Assembly (NCBI GenBank): GCA_900542525.1
Contig: UQNZ01000001.1
Span: 1-64,000, forward strand
DNA length: 64,000 bases
Direction: 5' to 3'
Source of the DNA: an uncultured Eggerthella sp.
Lineage (GTDB): Bacteria > Actinomycetota > Coriobacteriia > Coriobacteriales > Eggerthellaceae
The notes under the pieces are model-generated. The model had not been told where the DNA came from. It saw only the letters and a program-made list of their open reading frames with translations, and did no database searches. Below are positions 20,780 to 29,076 of this stretch, piece after piece; the stretch's first letter is position 1, and each line of letters opens with the position of its first letter. Both the position numbers and the translations under genes were made by a program.

Positions 20780-21169
20780 CTACCTGAAGAAGTTGAAATA
20801 TACGAGGAACACCGCAATGAGCACGACAAGACAAAGGACGATGACCAACTGCATACGGCGATACGGAACAGGCTCTTCGTCTTCTGGCGAGTCGGAAGCA
20901 GGTGTGGGCACCTCTTCCTGAACAAGCTCTTCGCTGCGGCGCGCATCGGGCGCAGGCGCATCCGTAGTCTCTGCCGGATCTTCTGCAGGGACAGCAGCAT
21001 CCACGGGCGCAGCTGCTTTTTCCGCTGAAGAAACGCGGATGGTCTCTTCCCCATCTATGACCTGCGTAGTAGTGGTTACTCCTGCACGCTCTTCAACGGA
21101 AACGGCAGTGCGACCTTCTTCACCCGTATCGAGCGAAATGAGCGAATATTTCTGCTTCTCTTCTGCCAC
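20780..21169 (-). CDS. small tail-anchored membrane protein of unknown function
   Basis: About 105 residues of hydrophilic, Ala/Glu/Asp/Pro-rich, low-complexity sequence precede a single C-terminal transmembrane helix (LVIVLCLVVLIAVFLVYF). Nearly the whole protein should therefore lie in the cytoplasm. It starts at a GTG with AAAGGA 7 bases upstream. It sits between pgm and the membrane-anchored protein, with spacing of 18 and 9 bases. No domain is recognisable; it could be a scaffold or partner of its neighbour. Confidence 0.55.
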   Translation of the reverse strand: MAEEKQKYSLISLDTGEEGRTAVSVEERAGVTTTTQVIDGEETIRVSSAEKAAAPVDAAVPAEDPAETTDAPAPDARRSEELVQEEVPTPASDSPEDEEPVPYRRMQLVIVLCLVVLIAVFLVYFNFFR

Positions 21170-21187
21170 TGCTGCGTCCTTTGCGAA

Positions 21188-22870
21188 CTACTGAAAGAGC
21201 GCACTGAGCGTGCGAGCAAGGTCGTCTCCTACCCCACGCGCGTCTTCCATACTCGCGCCCGTGGTGAAGAGATAGACCTTGATCTTAGGCTCGGTGCCAC
21301 TCGGACGTACGATAACTTTGCACGAATCCTCAAGGTCGAATTCGATCACATTAGCAGGAGGAAGTGCGCCTAAGCCTGGTTGATAATCAAGCGTCTCAAG
21401 CACTGTCTTCCCTGCAACACTATCAAGACCATCTGCTCGCAGCGAATCCATGATCTCTGCCATGCGCGCCGCACCCGAGGCTCCTTCGAAGGTGAAGGAG
21501 AGCGTGTGGTTGTAATGATAGCCATATTTCTTGTAGAGCGCCTGCATCGCCTGATAGAGATTCATGCCTTCAGCGCGATAGGCGCGTGCCATCTGGCAGA
21601 TGAGCATCGAGGCCACGATCGCATCTTTATCGCGCGCATGACAACCAGCCAAGTAGCCGTAGCTCTCTTCGAACCCGAAGATGAACCGATCGAGCTCGTC
21701 AGCCTCTTCAAGTTCACGTTGAACACCACCGATGTATTTGAAGCCCGTAAGCACGCGCTTGATCTCAACGCCATGATCAGCTGCGATCGCATCGACGATG
21801 CTCGTCGAAACGATAGTGGTAACAGCAAGCGGTCGCGCGGGCATCTTCCCCAGCTGGGAGCGCATGCGGCAGATGTAGTCGAACAGGAGCGCACCAAGTT
21901 CATTGCCGGTAAGGAGTTGGTATTCGTTACCGTCTTTCACCGCAATACCCACGCGGTCGGCATCGGGATCAGTTGCGAGCAACAGGTCGGGTTTCACCTG
22001 CTCACAGAGCGCGATGCCGCGCTCGAGCGCTTCACGGATCTCGGGGTTGGGATACGGACAGGTAGGGAAATTCCCATCGGGATAGGCTTGTTCGCCAACC
22101 ATATACACATCGCGCACACCAATGCGCTCAAGAATACGATTCACGCATTCAAGGCCAGTACCGTTGAGCGGCGTATAGACCAAGCGCAGTTCGCCCTGCT
22201 CGCCCGGCGTCTCAAGACTCTGCGCATAAACAGCATCGAGGAACGCATCGAGCACTTCCTCGTTGATATAGTGAACGAAACCTTCGTCGATCGCGCGTGC
22301 AAAATCCATCGTACGCACGTCTTCGAACACATCCACCTGCGCAATGGCTTCAGTGATGGCATCGGCGATCTCGTCGGTGATCTGACAGCCATCAGGACCA
22401 TAGGCTTTATAGCCGTTGTAAGCACTGGGATTATGGCTAGCCGTCACATTGATGCCGATCGCACAACCCAAGTAACGCGTTGCGAAGGAAAGCGCTGGCG
22501 TAGGCTCCAAGCGCGAATAGATGTGCGATGTGATGCCGTTGGCCGCAAGAACACCAGCAGCCGTCTCGGCGAACAGACGCGAATTGATGCGCGAATCAAA
22601 GCAGATCGCCACGGCACCTTCCGCGCCCACGTGCTTCTTGATGTAATCAGCAATACCTTGGGTAGCTTTGCCCACGGTATAGATATTCATACGATTGGTG
22701 CCCGCACCGAGCACACCGCGAAGACCTCCTGTACCGAACTCAAGTTCCTGAAAGAATGCATCTTCTATTGCCTGGGTATCGGCGCTCTCGCGCATTTCTG
22801 CGAGCTGCGCCGCCAAAACCGGCTCGGATACGTTTTCACACCAGCGATCGAATTCGCTCTGGTAATCCAT
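21188..22870 (-). CDS. pgm: phosphoglucomutase/phosphomannomutase, alpha-D-phosphohexomutase family
   Basis: This enzyme interconverts hexose 1- and 6-phosphates for glycogen, cell-wall and capsule sugars. Family motifs appear in order: the catalytic serine loop TASHNPSAYNGYK, the Mg-binding DPDADRVG, the sugar-binding GFEESYGYL, and the phosphate-binding RPSGTEPKIKVY. Its length of about 560 matches the PgcA-like bacterial group with broad specificity. The ATG at 22870 has AAGGCGG 5 bases upstream; a GTG at 22885 is too near its own AAGGA. It is divergent from smsC, with 243 bases between. Confidence 0.92.
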   Translation of the reverse strand: MDYQSEFDRWCENVSEPVLAAQLAEMRESADTQAIEDAFFQELEFGTGGLRGVLGAGTNRMNIYTVGKATQGIADYIKKHVGAEGAVAICFDSRINSRLFAETAAGVLAANGITSHIYSRLEPTPALSFATRYLGCAIGINVTASHNPSAYNGYKAYGPDGCQITDEIADAITEAIAQVDVFEDVRTMDFARAIDEGFVHYINEEVLDAFLDAVYAQSLETPGEQGELRLVYTPLNGTGLECVNRILERIGVRDVYMVGEQAYPDGNFPTCPYPNPEIREALERGIALCEQVKPDLLLATDPDADRVGIAVKDGNEYQLLTGNELGALLFDYICRMRSQLGKMPARPLAVTTIVSTSIVDAIAADHGVEIKRVLTGFKYIGGVQRELEEADELDRFIFGFEESYGYLAGCHARDKDAIVASMLICQMARAYRAEGMNLYQAMQALYKKYGYHYNHTLSFTFEGASGAARMAEIMDSLRADGLDSVAGKTVLETLDYQPGLGALPPANVIEFDLEDSCKVIVRPSGTEPKIKVYLFTTGASMEDARGVGDDLARTLSALFQ

Positions 22871-22988
22871 GGATTCCGCCTTCACTTCCTTATCTCTTGA
22901 ATGGGCTTGATAAGCCAGGTAAAAGTATACGACAAGAACGAACGCTCGCCGCTTGTAAACAGATTAGTGCATCTTTTCACGCTAACTC

Positions 22989-23016
22989 TTGCTAATTCCT
23001 ACTAAAATGGTAGTAT
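22989..23016 (+). promoter_or_regulatory. candidate promoter/operator of the smsCB pair
   Basis: TTGCTA (22989-22994) and TAGTAT (23011-23016) are 16 bases apart. A palindrome, TACTA-AAATGG-TAGTA (23000-23015), covers the spacer and -10 box, as expected for a repressor site; an Rrf2/IscR-type regulator would be typical for Fe-S genes. A second small palindrome (GAAACT...AGTTTC, 23052-23068) lies further down the leader. No regulator gene is adjacent. Confidence 0.45.
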
Positions 23017-23113
23017 TTCTACAACTTGAGAGACCTGCACGTCAGGGAAACGAAACTGCTATAGTTTCAAGAGAAGCAATGAGAAGAACGTACTATCGCT
23101 TTGAGGAGTAACC

Positions 23114-23890
23114 GTGCTTGAATTACAAGATATCGTTTTCGAAGTTCCCCTTGCGGAAGGTTCGAGAGAAACGAAACGCATCATCGATGGCATCTCGCTT
23201 ACCATCGATACCGATAAATTCGTGGTTATCACTGGGCCAAACGGCGGCGGTAAATCCACGCTTGCCAAGCTGATCATGGGTATCGAAAAGCCCACGAGCG
23301 GCAAGATCATCTTCAAAGGGCAAGATATCACGAATGCTTCTATCACCGAACGCGCACGACTGGGCGTGGGATATGGATTCCAGCAGCCAGCTCGCTTCAA
23401 GGGCATGAAGGTGAAGAAGCTGCTCGAATTGGCAGCAGGAAAGCGCTTGCCCATGCTCGCCTGCAACGAATACCTGAGCGAAGTGGGACTTTGCTCGGCG
23501 AATTACCTCACCCGCGAAGTTGACAAGAGCCTTTCGGGTGGCGAACTGAAGCGCATCGAGATCGCAACCGTGCTTGCGGCAAATCCCGATCTCGCTATCT
23601 ACGATGAACCAGAAGCAGGCATCGATCTTTGGAGCTTCGATCGCCTCACGCAAACGTTCAAGCAGCTCTACAAACAGGAGAATGGCAAATCCATCATCAT
23701 CATTTCCCACCAGGAGCGCATCATTGAACTGGCAGACGAGATCATCTGTCTGCGTGCTGGCAAGATCGAATCGCAAGGCAGCGTGGAAGAGATTCTTCCC
23801 CAGCTCGGACTTTCTGCTAAAGAGAACGACTATTGTTCGTTCACCGAGCCTCCCGACCTGCATCTGACCGAAATCTCCACCAACTGTTAG
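23114..23890 (+). CDS. sufC: SufC/SmsC-like Fe-S assembly ATPase
   Basis: This soluble ABC ATPase has Walker A GPNGGGKST, the SufC-type Q-loop GYGFQQPARFKGM, signature LSGGELKR, and Walker B DLAIYDEPEAGID. SufC drives the scaffold for building iron-sulfur clusters. The start is GTG with GAGGAG 6 bases upstream. The next gene, with an 8-base gap, is a single short SufB/D-like scaffold; sufD, sufS and sufU are absent. This two-gene layout corresponds to the minimal SMS (SmsCB) system rather than SUF. A cysteine desulfurase is encoded far away at 60056-61276. Confidence 0.9.
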   Translation: MLELQDIVFEVPLAEGSRETKRIIDGISLTIDTDKFVVITGPNGGGKSTLAKLIMGIEKPTSGKIIFKGQDITNASITERARLGVGYGFQQPARFKGMKVKKLLELAAGKRLPMLACNEYLSEVGLCSANYLTREVDKSLSGGELKRIEIATVLAANPDLAIYDEPEAGIDLWSFDRLTQTFKQLYKQENGKSIIIISHQERIIELADEIICLRAGKIESQGSVEEILPQLGLSAKENDYCSFTEPPDLHLTEISTNC

Positions 23891-23898
23891 GAGCAACC

Positions 23899-24828
23899 AT
23901 GGCTGTTGATCTTTCCCCTATCGACGCAGACTTGCTGAAAACGCTCACCGACGTTCACGGCATTCCTGCGGGCGCTTACAACATCCGTAAAGACGGCGAA
24001 CTGCTTTCGCGTAGCAATTCCGCGAATATCGAGATCGCCACGAAAACCGACAACCCTGGCATCGATATCTTCATCAAGGAAGGTACGAAAGGCGAGAAAG
24101 TCTACATTCCCGTTATCGTTTCGAAGGCTGGACTCACCGATGTGGTCTACAACACCTTCCATATTGCCGATAACTGCGACGTGACCATCATCGCTGGCTG
24201 CGGCATCCATAACGATGCGCACGAAAAAGCCGAGCACGACGGCATCCACACGTTCAAAATCGGCAAGAATTCGCGTGTGAAGTACGTCGAACGCCATTAC
24301 GGCGAAGGTTCAGGTAGCGGCGAGCGTGTGCTGAATCCCGTTACCGAGGTCTATATGGACAGCAATTCCTACTGCGAGATGGAGCTCTCCCAGATCGGTG
24401 GCGTTACCTCTACTATCCGTGACACCGATGCTGAAGTGGGCGAGAACTCGAAGCTCGTGTTGCTCGAAAAGCTGCTCACCAATGGCGATCAGACGGCGAT
24501 CTCAAACATGAAGATCGAGCTCAAAGGCAACAACTCTAACGTGCAGGTGATCTCACGCAGCGTTGCGCAGGACAATTCCAAGCAAACGTTCAATCCGCTC
24601 GTTGTCGGCGAAGCTGCCTGCAACGCACACGTACAGTGCGATGCGATCATCATGGGCAATGCTACGGTTACCGCAATTCCCGGCATCGAAGCGGCTCATG
24701 AAGATGCACAGCTTGTGCATGAGGCTGCCATCGGCAAGATCGCGGGCGAGCAGATCACGAAGCTCATGACGCTCGGCCTTACCGAAGAAGAAGCGGAAGC
24801 CGAGATCTTAGACGACTTCTTGAGCTAG
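23899..24828 (+). CDS. SmsB-like (short SufB/SufD) Fe-S scaffold
   Basis: The 309 residues make a SufB/D-type right-handed beta-helix core, recognisable in the late part (KNSRVKYVERHYGEGSG; NPLVVGEAACNAHVQCDAI; PGIEAAHEDAQLVHEAAIG). The long N-terminal domain of SufB (usually ~470 residues) is missing, as in SmsB. AGGAG precedes the ATG by 5 bases; an upstream in-frame ATG within sufC has no such site. The conserved end ...AHEDAQLVHEAAIGKI retains the His/Glu pair typical of the SufB cluster site. A 27-bp palindrome begins right after its stop codon. Confidence 0.85.
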   Translation: MAVDLSPIDADLLKTLTDVHGIPAGAYNIRKDGELLSRSNSANIEIATKTDNPGIDIFIKEGTKGEKVYIPVIVSKAGLTDVVYNTFHIADNCDVTIIAGCGIHNDAHEKAEHDGIHTFKIGKNSRVKYVERHYGEGSGSGERVLNPVTEVYMDSNSYCEMELSQIGGVTSTIRDTDAEVGENSKLVLLEKLLTNGDQTAISNMKIELKGNNSNVQVISRSVAQDNSKQTFNPLVVGEAACNAHVQCDAIIMGNATVTAIPGIEAAHEDAQLVHEAAIGKIAGEQITKLMTLGLTEEEAEAEILDDFLS

Positions 24829-24855
24829 GTGACGAACTACCCGGTCGTTCGTCAC
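24829..24855. repeat. 27-bp intergenic palindrome, copy 1
   Basis: The arms GTGACGAAC and GTTCGTCAC flank the centre TACCCGGTC. All positions pair except 10 with 18, a T-C mismatch. It starts directly after the smsB stop codon and points opposite to copy 2. Confidence 0.85.
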
Positions 24856-24913
24856 CTGTTGGCGTAGACGGACAAGCGCTGCATCCAGACGCTTCACCCC
24901 TAGCGAACAAAAC

Positions 24914-24941
24914 AAATAGCTCCCCAGCTGGGGAGCTATTT
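24914..24941. terminator. bidirectional terminator between smsB and acpP
   Basis: A perfect 28-base palindrome (half AAATAGCTCCCCAG) ends in T runs on both strands (TTTT on plus, TTTGTTTTG on minus). It serves the convergent smsB and acpP genes and lies between palindrome copies 1 and 2. Confidence 0.9.
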
Positions 24942-24964
24942 TCATACTACGTTGTTTATCATAA

Positions 24965-24993
24965 GATGACGAACAACCAGGTAGTTCGTCATC
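24965..24993. repeat. 27-bp intergenic palindrome, copy 2
   Basis: The arms ATGACGAAC/GTTCGTCAT flank AACCAGGTA, with one further pair on each side. Its orientation is inverted relative to copy 1. The outermost pair changes from G-C to A-T with pairing kept, and positions 10 and 18 are again mismatched. Confidence 0.85.
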
Positions 24994-25007
24994 TTTGATC
25001 ACCTGGT

Positions 25008-25232
25008 CTACTCCTGAAGGCTCGCGACGTATGCAATAAGGTCGCCGATGGTCTCAAGGCCTTCTGGCTCACCGAAGTCGATCTCGCACTTCTCTTCCAG
25101 TTCGCAAATGAGCTCAACCATATCGAGAGAATCAACACCAAGAGATTCGAACGTTGCCTCTTCGGTGATAAGCCCCTCTTCAACATCGAGATTTTCAACG
25201 AGAAGTTCTTTGATGATTGCAAGCGTATCCAT
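25008..25232 (-). CDS. acpP: acyl carrier protein
   Basis: This 74-residue acidic protein carries the phosphopantetheine serine in the motif GVDSLDMVEL (S35), inside the four-helix ACP fold. It shuttles acyl chains in fatty acid synthesis and is the substrate of AcpS (14985-15572). AAAGGG stands 5 bases before the ATG. It is not next to other fab genes; it stands alone, convergent with smsB and divergent from the FNT channel gene. Confidence 0.95.
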   Translation of the reverse strand: MDTLAIIKELLVENLDVEEGLITEEATFESLGVDSLDMVELICELEEKCEIDFGEPEGLETIGDLIAYVASLQE

Positions 25233-25474
25233 AACCGCCCTTTCTGTTTACGTGTAGCATGCGCGCAAAAAAACGCATCTAAGATCAAAACAGCATTCTA
25301 ACGCAAAGCACCTCGAACGAAAGAACAAAAGAGCTAACCGCACCGCCCGCACACAACCGTTGCGAGCGAGCATGCGCAAAAATGAACCACCGCTCGAAGG
25401 CTCTCCGACTGGCGCACTCATTCTCGCTATAGTTAGGCTAGTTAGAGAATGCAAGCCGCGCACAAGGAGGCAGC

Positions 25475-26320
25475 GTGCAAGAAGAGATTGTAGTGAAAGC
25501 TCCCACCACCGAAGCGCTCACCCCTGCCCAGATCACCCAAAAAGCCGAAGATCTTGGCGTGACTAAGACCGAGATGTCGTTTGACCGAAGCTTCGCCCTC
25601 TCGATCATGGCAGGCGCTTTCATCGCCATGGGTGCGATGTTCTTCTCACTTGTGGTTGGCGACCCCGCCCTTCCCTTCGCTATTCAACGCGTGCTCGGCG
25701 GATTCCTGTTCTGTCTCGGTCTTATCCTGGTAGTAGTTGCGGGCGCCGAACTCTTCACCGGCAATACCATGATCGTGATGACCGCCGCAAGCAAACGCAT
25801 CAAGTGGTCAGCGGTCTGGAAGAACTGGATCGTGGTGTTCTTCGGCAACTTCCTTGGTGCGCTCGTGATAGTTGGCCTTGTTTTCCTCTCCGACATGTCT
25901 GCGATGAACGGTGGCCAGGTGGGTCAGACCATGGTCAGCGTGGCAGCTGGTAAGATGCATGCCGATTGGCTCGTGCTCTTCGCGAAGGGCATCATGTGTA
26001 ACTTCCTCGTGTGTCTCGGCGTTTGGATGGCCTACGCTTCAAAGACGGTCGCCGACAAGATCCTTGCCGTTGTCTTCCCCATCACCGCATTCGTGGCCTG
26101 CGGCTTCGAACACTGCGTGGCCAACATGTTCTTTTTGCCCATGGGCGCACTGCTCGCTTCCTGTGGCATCGCTCCAGCTGGTATCGATCCAGCAAGTGTG
26201 AATATGCTCGGTGCGCTCTACAATTGGTCAGCCACCGTGCCAGGCAACATCGTGGGCGGCGCGCTCATGGTGGGCATGATGTACTGGTTCATCTATCGCA
26301 AGAGCAAGAAGAAGAATTAA
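25475..26320 (+). CDS. formate/nitrite transporter (FNT) family channel
   Basis: The 281 residues contain six hydrophobic segments typical of FNT pentameric channels, including IMAGAFIAMGAMFFSLV (TM1), VVAGAELFTGNTM (TM2 region, with the family loop), GNFLGALVIVGL, KGIMCNFLVCLGVWMAYA, and FVACGFEHCVANMFFLPMG. The histidine in GFEHCVANM is the conserved pore histidine. It would carry formate, nitrite or hydrosulfide; the ion cannot be decided from sequence, but formate suits an anaerobe. It starts at GTG with AAGGAGG 5 bases upstream. The metal-resistance promoter begins 15 bases after its stop. Confidence 0.9.
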   Translation: MQEEIVVKAPTTEALTPAQITQKAEDLGVTKTEMSFDRSFALSIMAGAFIAMGAMFFSLVVGDPALPFAIQRVLGGFLFCLGLILVVVAGAELFTGNTMIVMTAASKRIKWSAVWKNWIVVFFGNFLGALVIVGLVFLSDMSAMNGGQVGQTMVSVAAGKMHADWLVLFAKGIMCNFLVCLGVWMAYASKTVADKILAVVFPITAFVACGFEHCVANMFFLPMGALLASCGIAPAGIDPASVNMLGALYNWSATVPGNIVGGALMVGMMYWFIYRKSKKKN

Positions 26321-26335
26321 ACCCCCTTTTTTCGC

Positions 26336-26363
26336 TTGACACATAATTTGTAGTTGCTAACAT
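26336..26363 (+). promoter_or_regulatory. promoter of the Zn/Cd efflux operon
   Basis: A perfect -35 TTGACA (26336-26341) and -10 TAACAT (26358-26363) are 16 bases apart. The -10 box overlaps the left end of the repressor site. Confidence 0.75.
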
Positions 26364-26384
26364 ATGAACAGATGCTCATATGTT
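26359..26384. promoter_or_regulatory. SmtB/ArsR-type operator
   Basis: The arms AACATATGA and TCATATGTT are perfectly inverted around ACAGATGC. The core ATATGAACA-GA-TGCTCATAT matches the 12-2-12 pattern bound by SmtB/CzrA-type Zn sensors. It covers the -10 box and transcript start. Confidence 0.8.
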
Positions 26385-26394
26385 AGGACGTAAC

Positions 26395-26739
26395 ATGACC
26401 GAAGACAAACATACTGCAGAGAACCTCATGAGCGTGGTCGGCGAAGGCGAGACCCTGCCCGATGACGAACTGCTCTACGATCTAGCCGATCTCTTCAAGA
26501 CATTCGGCGACACCACGCGCATCAAGATACTCTATGCGCTCATGAACGGCGATCTCTACGTGAACGATATCGCCGAGATCGTGGGCGTTTCGCAAAGCGC
26601 TGTCTCCCACCAGCTTCGCATACTTAAGCAAGCGCGCCTGGTCAAATTCACGCGCGATGGCAAGAACGTCACCTATTCACTAGCAGACGACCACGTCTAC
26701 GCCATGCTCTCGCAGGGCCTCACCCATATCTGCGAATAG
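26395..26739 (+). CDS. SmtB/CzrA-type zinc-responsive ArsR-family repressor
   Basis: The winged-helix core is clear (FKTFGDTTRIKILYAL; VNDIAEIVGVSQSAVSHQLRIL). The C-terminal helix holds DDHVYAMLSQGLTHICE, which fits the alpha-5 Zn site D-x-H-x10-H-x2-E exactly, so this should sense Zn(II)/Co(II)/Cd(II) and leave DNA when metal binds. The arsenic-type CxC motif is absent. I use the ATG at 26395 (AGGA upstream); the ATG at 26380 is inside the operator. It heads an operon with an HMA protein and a P1B ATPase, its obvious targets. Confidence 0.92.
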   Translation: MTEDKHTAENLMSVVGEGETLPDDELLYDLADLFKTFGDTTRIKILYALMNGDLYVNDIAEIVGVSQSAVSHQLRILKQARLVKFTRDGKNVTYSLADDHVYAMLSQGLTHICE

Positions 26740-26782
26740 CTTGCACCCAACAAGCAAGCTCACTTACGTGGAAGGAAGAACC

Positions 26783-27004
26783 ATGAAGAAGTCATACAAG
26801 CTCGAAAACCTCGGATGCGCCAACTGCGCCGCGCGCATGGAAGACGCGATCAATAAGATCGACGGCGTGACGAAAGCGCAGGTGGTCTTCATGACCTCGA
26901 AGCTCAAGCTCGAGACCTCCACCGACAATATCGATCCGATCCTGGACGAAGCCCAGAAGATCATCACCTCTTTCGAAGATGACTGCGTGATCGCCGGTCG
27001 CTAA
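26783..27004 (+). CDS. free-standing HMA-domain metal-binding protein
   Basis: The 73 residues form one heavy-metal-associated domain: YKLENLGCANCAARMEDAI carries the metal-binding CxxC (GCANCAAR), followed by the usual V-x-F/M-x-S-x-K-L-x-L strand. It starts 43 bases after the repressor, with GGAAGGA before the ATG, and 29 bases before the ATPase. The ATPase has no HMA domain of its own, so this looks like its N-terminal metal-binding domain encoded as a separate protein that could deliver or sense metal. Confidence 0.9.
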   Translation: MKKSYKLENLGCANCAARMEDAINKIDGVTKAQVVFMTSKLKLETSTDNIDPILDEAQKIITSFEDDCVIAGR

Positions 27005-27033
27005 GAGGACAACACCCCAACAAGGAAGACACC

Positions 27034-28917
27034 ATGACAAAACGAGGAAAAGAGATACTACGTGTCGGTATTGGCGCTGCGCTTTTCGCAGCTGCGGTCA
27101 TCATCGTTGCGCTCTTAGCACCTGAGCTCGACAGCCTTCAGGCAGCGCTTCCCTATCCCTTCCTCTCGCTTGTCATCTTCCTCGTTCCCTATCTGGTGCT
27201 CGGTTGGCCTGTTCTCAAGAAAGCAGCCCGCAACATCGCAGCGGGCCATGTCTTCGACGAGAACTTCCTCATGTGCGTCGCCACCATCGGCGCACTCTGC
27301 TTGGCGGAATTCCCCGAAGCAGTAGCAGTCATGCTGTTCTATCAGATCGGTGACCTCTTCGAAGACTACGCAGTCGACAAATCGCGCGACTCCATCGCAG
27401 AGATGATGGACATCTGCCCCGAACAAGCCTATATCGAACGCAACGGAGAGATCGAAGCGGTCGATCCCGACGAGGTTGAGATCGGCACCACGATCGTGGT
27501 GCGTCCCGGCGAACGCGTGCCGCTCGATGGCATCATCGTGAAGGGCGAGACCGAACTCGACACTGCCGCACTCACGGGCGAATCGCTCCCCCGCAACGTT
27601 TTCACGGGCGACCCGATCGCCAGCGGTTCGATCAACCTGTCCTCCACCATCTACATCGAGACCACCAAGGAATTCGAGGATTCAACCGTCAGCCGTATCC
27701 TTGAACTCGTTGAAGACGCAGCCTCCGAAAAAGCTCCCATGGAGAACTTCATCACGCGTTTCGCACGCTACTACACGCCCATCGTGTGTTTGCTCGCACT
27801 GCTGATCGCCGTCATTCCGCCCTTCTTCACGGGCTTCGATTGGGCCGACTGGGTACAACGCGCGCTCATCTTCCTGGTAGTCTCATGCCCCTGTGCGCTG
27901 GTCATCTCAGTGCCCCTGAGCTTCTTCGGTGGTATTGGCGGCGCATCCAAGCGTGGCATCCTGATCAAGGGCAGCAACTACCTTGAGGCGCTCTCGCACG
28001 GGAAGACCATTCTCTTCGACAAGACCGGCACCATCACCAAGGGCACTTTCTCCGTATCGAAGATCGAACCCATTGGCATGAGCCGCGAAGAACTGCTGCG
28101 CATCGCAGCGATGGCGGAAGCGTACTCGAACCACCCTATCGCGCTTTCCATCCGCAAAGAGCACGAGGCACCACTCGATCTTGGCCGGGTAAGCGAAACG
28201 ACCGAGATCGCAGGCCAGGGCGTCCGTTGTATGATCGATGGGCAGGTCGTACTCGCTGGCAATGCACGCCTAATGGAAGCCAACGGCATCACAACAGCCA
28301 TAAATGAAACAAAAACGACCGTCCTGCACATTGCGATCGATGGCGAATATCGCGGCTCGATCGAAGTCGAAGACACCATCAAGGAGGACTCTGTCGATGC
28401 TATCCAGCGCATCAAGGAACTGGGTGTCACCCATACCGTCATGCTCACTGGTGACCGCGAGGAAGTGGCCGCGCATATCGCGCACGAAGCCGGCCTTGAC
28501 GAATACCACGCGGGCCTACTGCCCGAAGGGAAGATCGATTTCTTGCGTAGCTATCTTGACGAAGCACCCAAAGGCGAGAAAGTTGCTTTCGTGGGCGATG
28601 GTATCAACGACGCACCAGCGCTCATTCGCTCCGACGTGGGCATCGCCATGGGCGCCATGGGCTCGGATGCAGCCATCGAAGCGGCCGATATTGTCTTCAT
28701 GGACGATAAGCTCTCGCGCTTGGCCGATGGCATTGGGATCTCGCGCAAGACCATGCGCATCGTCTATCAGAACATCGTGTTCGCCCTTGGTGTGAAGCTG
28801 CTCGTGCTCGTGCTCGCGGCTCTCGGCGTCGCAAACATGTGGGAAGCAATCTTCGCCGATGTGGGCGTTTCCGTGATCGCGATCTTGAATGCCATGCGCG
28901 CGCTCAAGGTGAAATAG
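27034..28917 (+). CDS. zntA: P1B-2-type Zn2+/Cd2+/Pb2+-exporting ATPase
   Basis: This 627-residue ATPase exports divalent metal. The CPC ion motif is in SCPCALVISVP, the phosphorylated aspartate in DKTGTITKG, the hinge in GDGINDAPAL, and the last transmembrane helix has the P1B-2 aspartate in FADVGVSVIAILNAMRALK. It begins directly with transmembrane helices (VGIGAALFAAAVIIVALL) and has no N-terminal HMA domain. The context (SmtB repressor with Zn-type site, free HMA protein) supports Zn/Cd rather than Cu. AAGGAAG lies before the ATG. It is last in the operon and followed by a terminator. Confidence 0.93.
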   Translation: MTKRGKEILRVGIGAALFAAAVIIVALLAPELDSLQAALPYPFLSLVIFLVPYLVLGWPVLKKAARNIAAGHVFDENFLMCVATIGALCLAEFPEAVAVMLFYQIGDLFEDYAVDKSRDSIAEMMDICPEQAYIERNGEIEAVDPDEVEIGTTIVVRPGERVPLDGIIVKGETELDTAALTGESLPRNVFTGDPIASGSINLSSTIYIETTKEFEDSTVSRILELVEDAASEKAPMENFITRFARYYTPIVCLLALLIAVIPPFFTGFDWADWVQRALIFLVVSCPCALVISVPLSFFGGIGGASKRGILIKGSNYLEALSHGKTILFDKTGTITKGTFSVSKIEPIGMSREELLRIAAMAEAYSNHPIALSIRKEHEAPLDLGRVSETTEIAGQGVRCMIDGQVVLAGNARLMEANGITTAINETKTTVLHIAIDGEYRGSIEVEDTIKEDSVDAIQRIKELGVTHTVMLTGDREEVAAHIAHEAGLDEYHAGLLPEGKIDFLRSYLDEAPKGEKVAFVGDGINDAPALIRSDVGIAMGAMGSDAAIEAADIVFMDDKLSRLADGIGISRKTMRIVYQNIVFALGVKLLVLVLAALGVANMWEAIFADVGVSVIAILNAMRALKVK

Positions 28918-28973
28918 ACGCGATTGATTCCCTACAGTCCTTTCGCGTTTTCCCTCTTCCTCATCAGAGAACA

Positions 28974-29006
28974 AAGAAGCCGCAGCAAACACCGCCGCGG
29001 CTTCTT
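28974..29006. terminator. terminator between the convergent zntA and secreted-protein genes
   Basis: A perfect 10-bp stem AAGAAGCCGC/GCGGCTTCTT has a 13-base loop. The T-rich tail is on the minus strand (TTCTTTGTTCTC), so it mainly serves the secreted-protein gene and may also act for zntA. Confidence 0.6.
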
Positions 29007-29076
29007 GAAATATCTTGAACGACCAGCTCTTAACGAATCGATCTCTTAAACATCGACCGTTTCTCGCAGGACTCAA

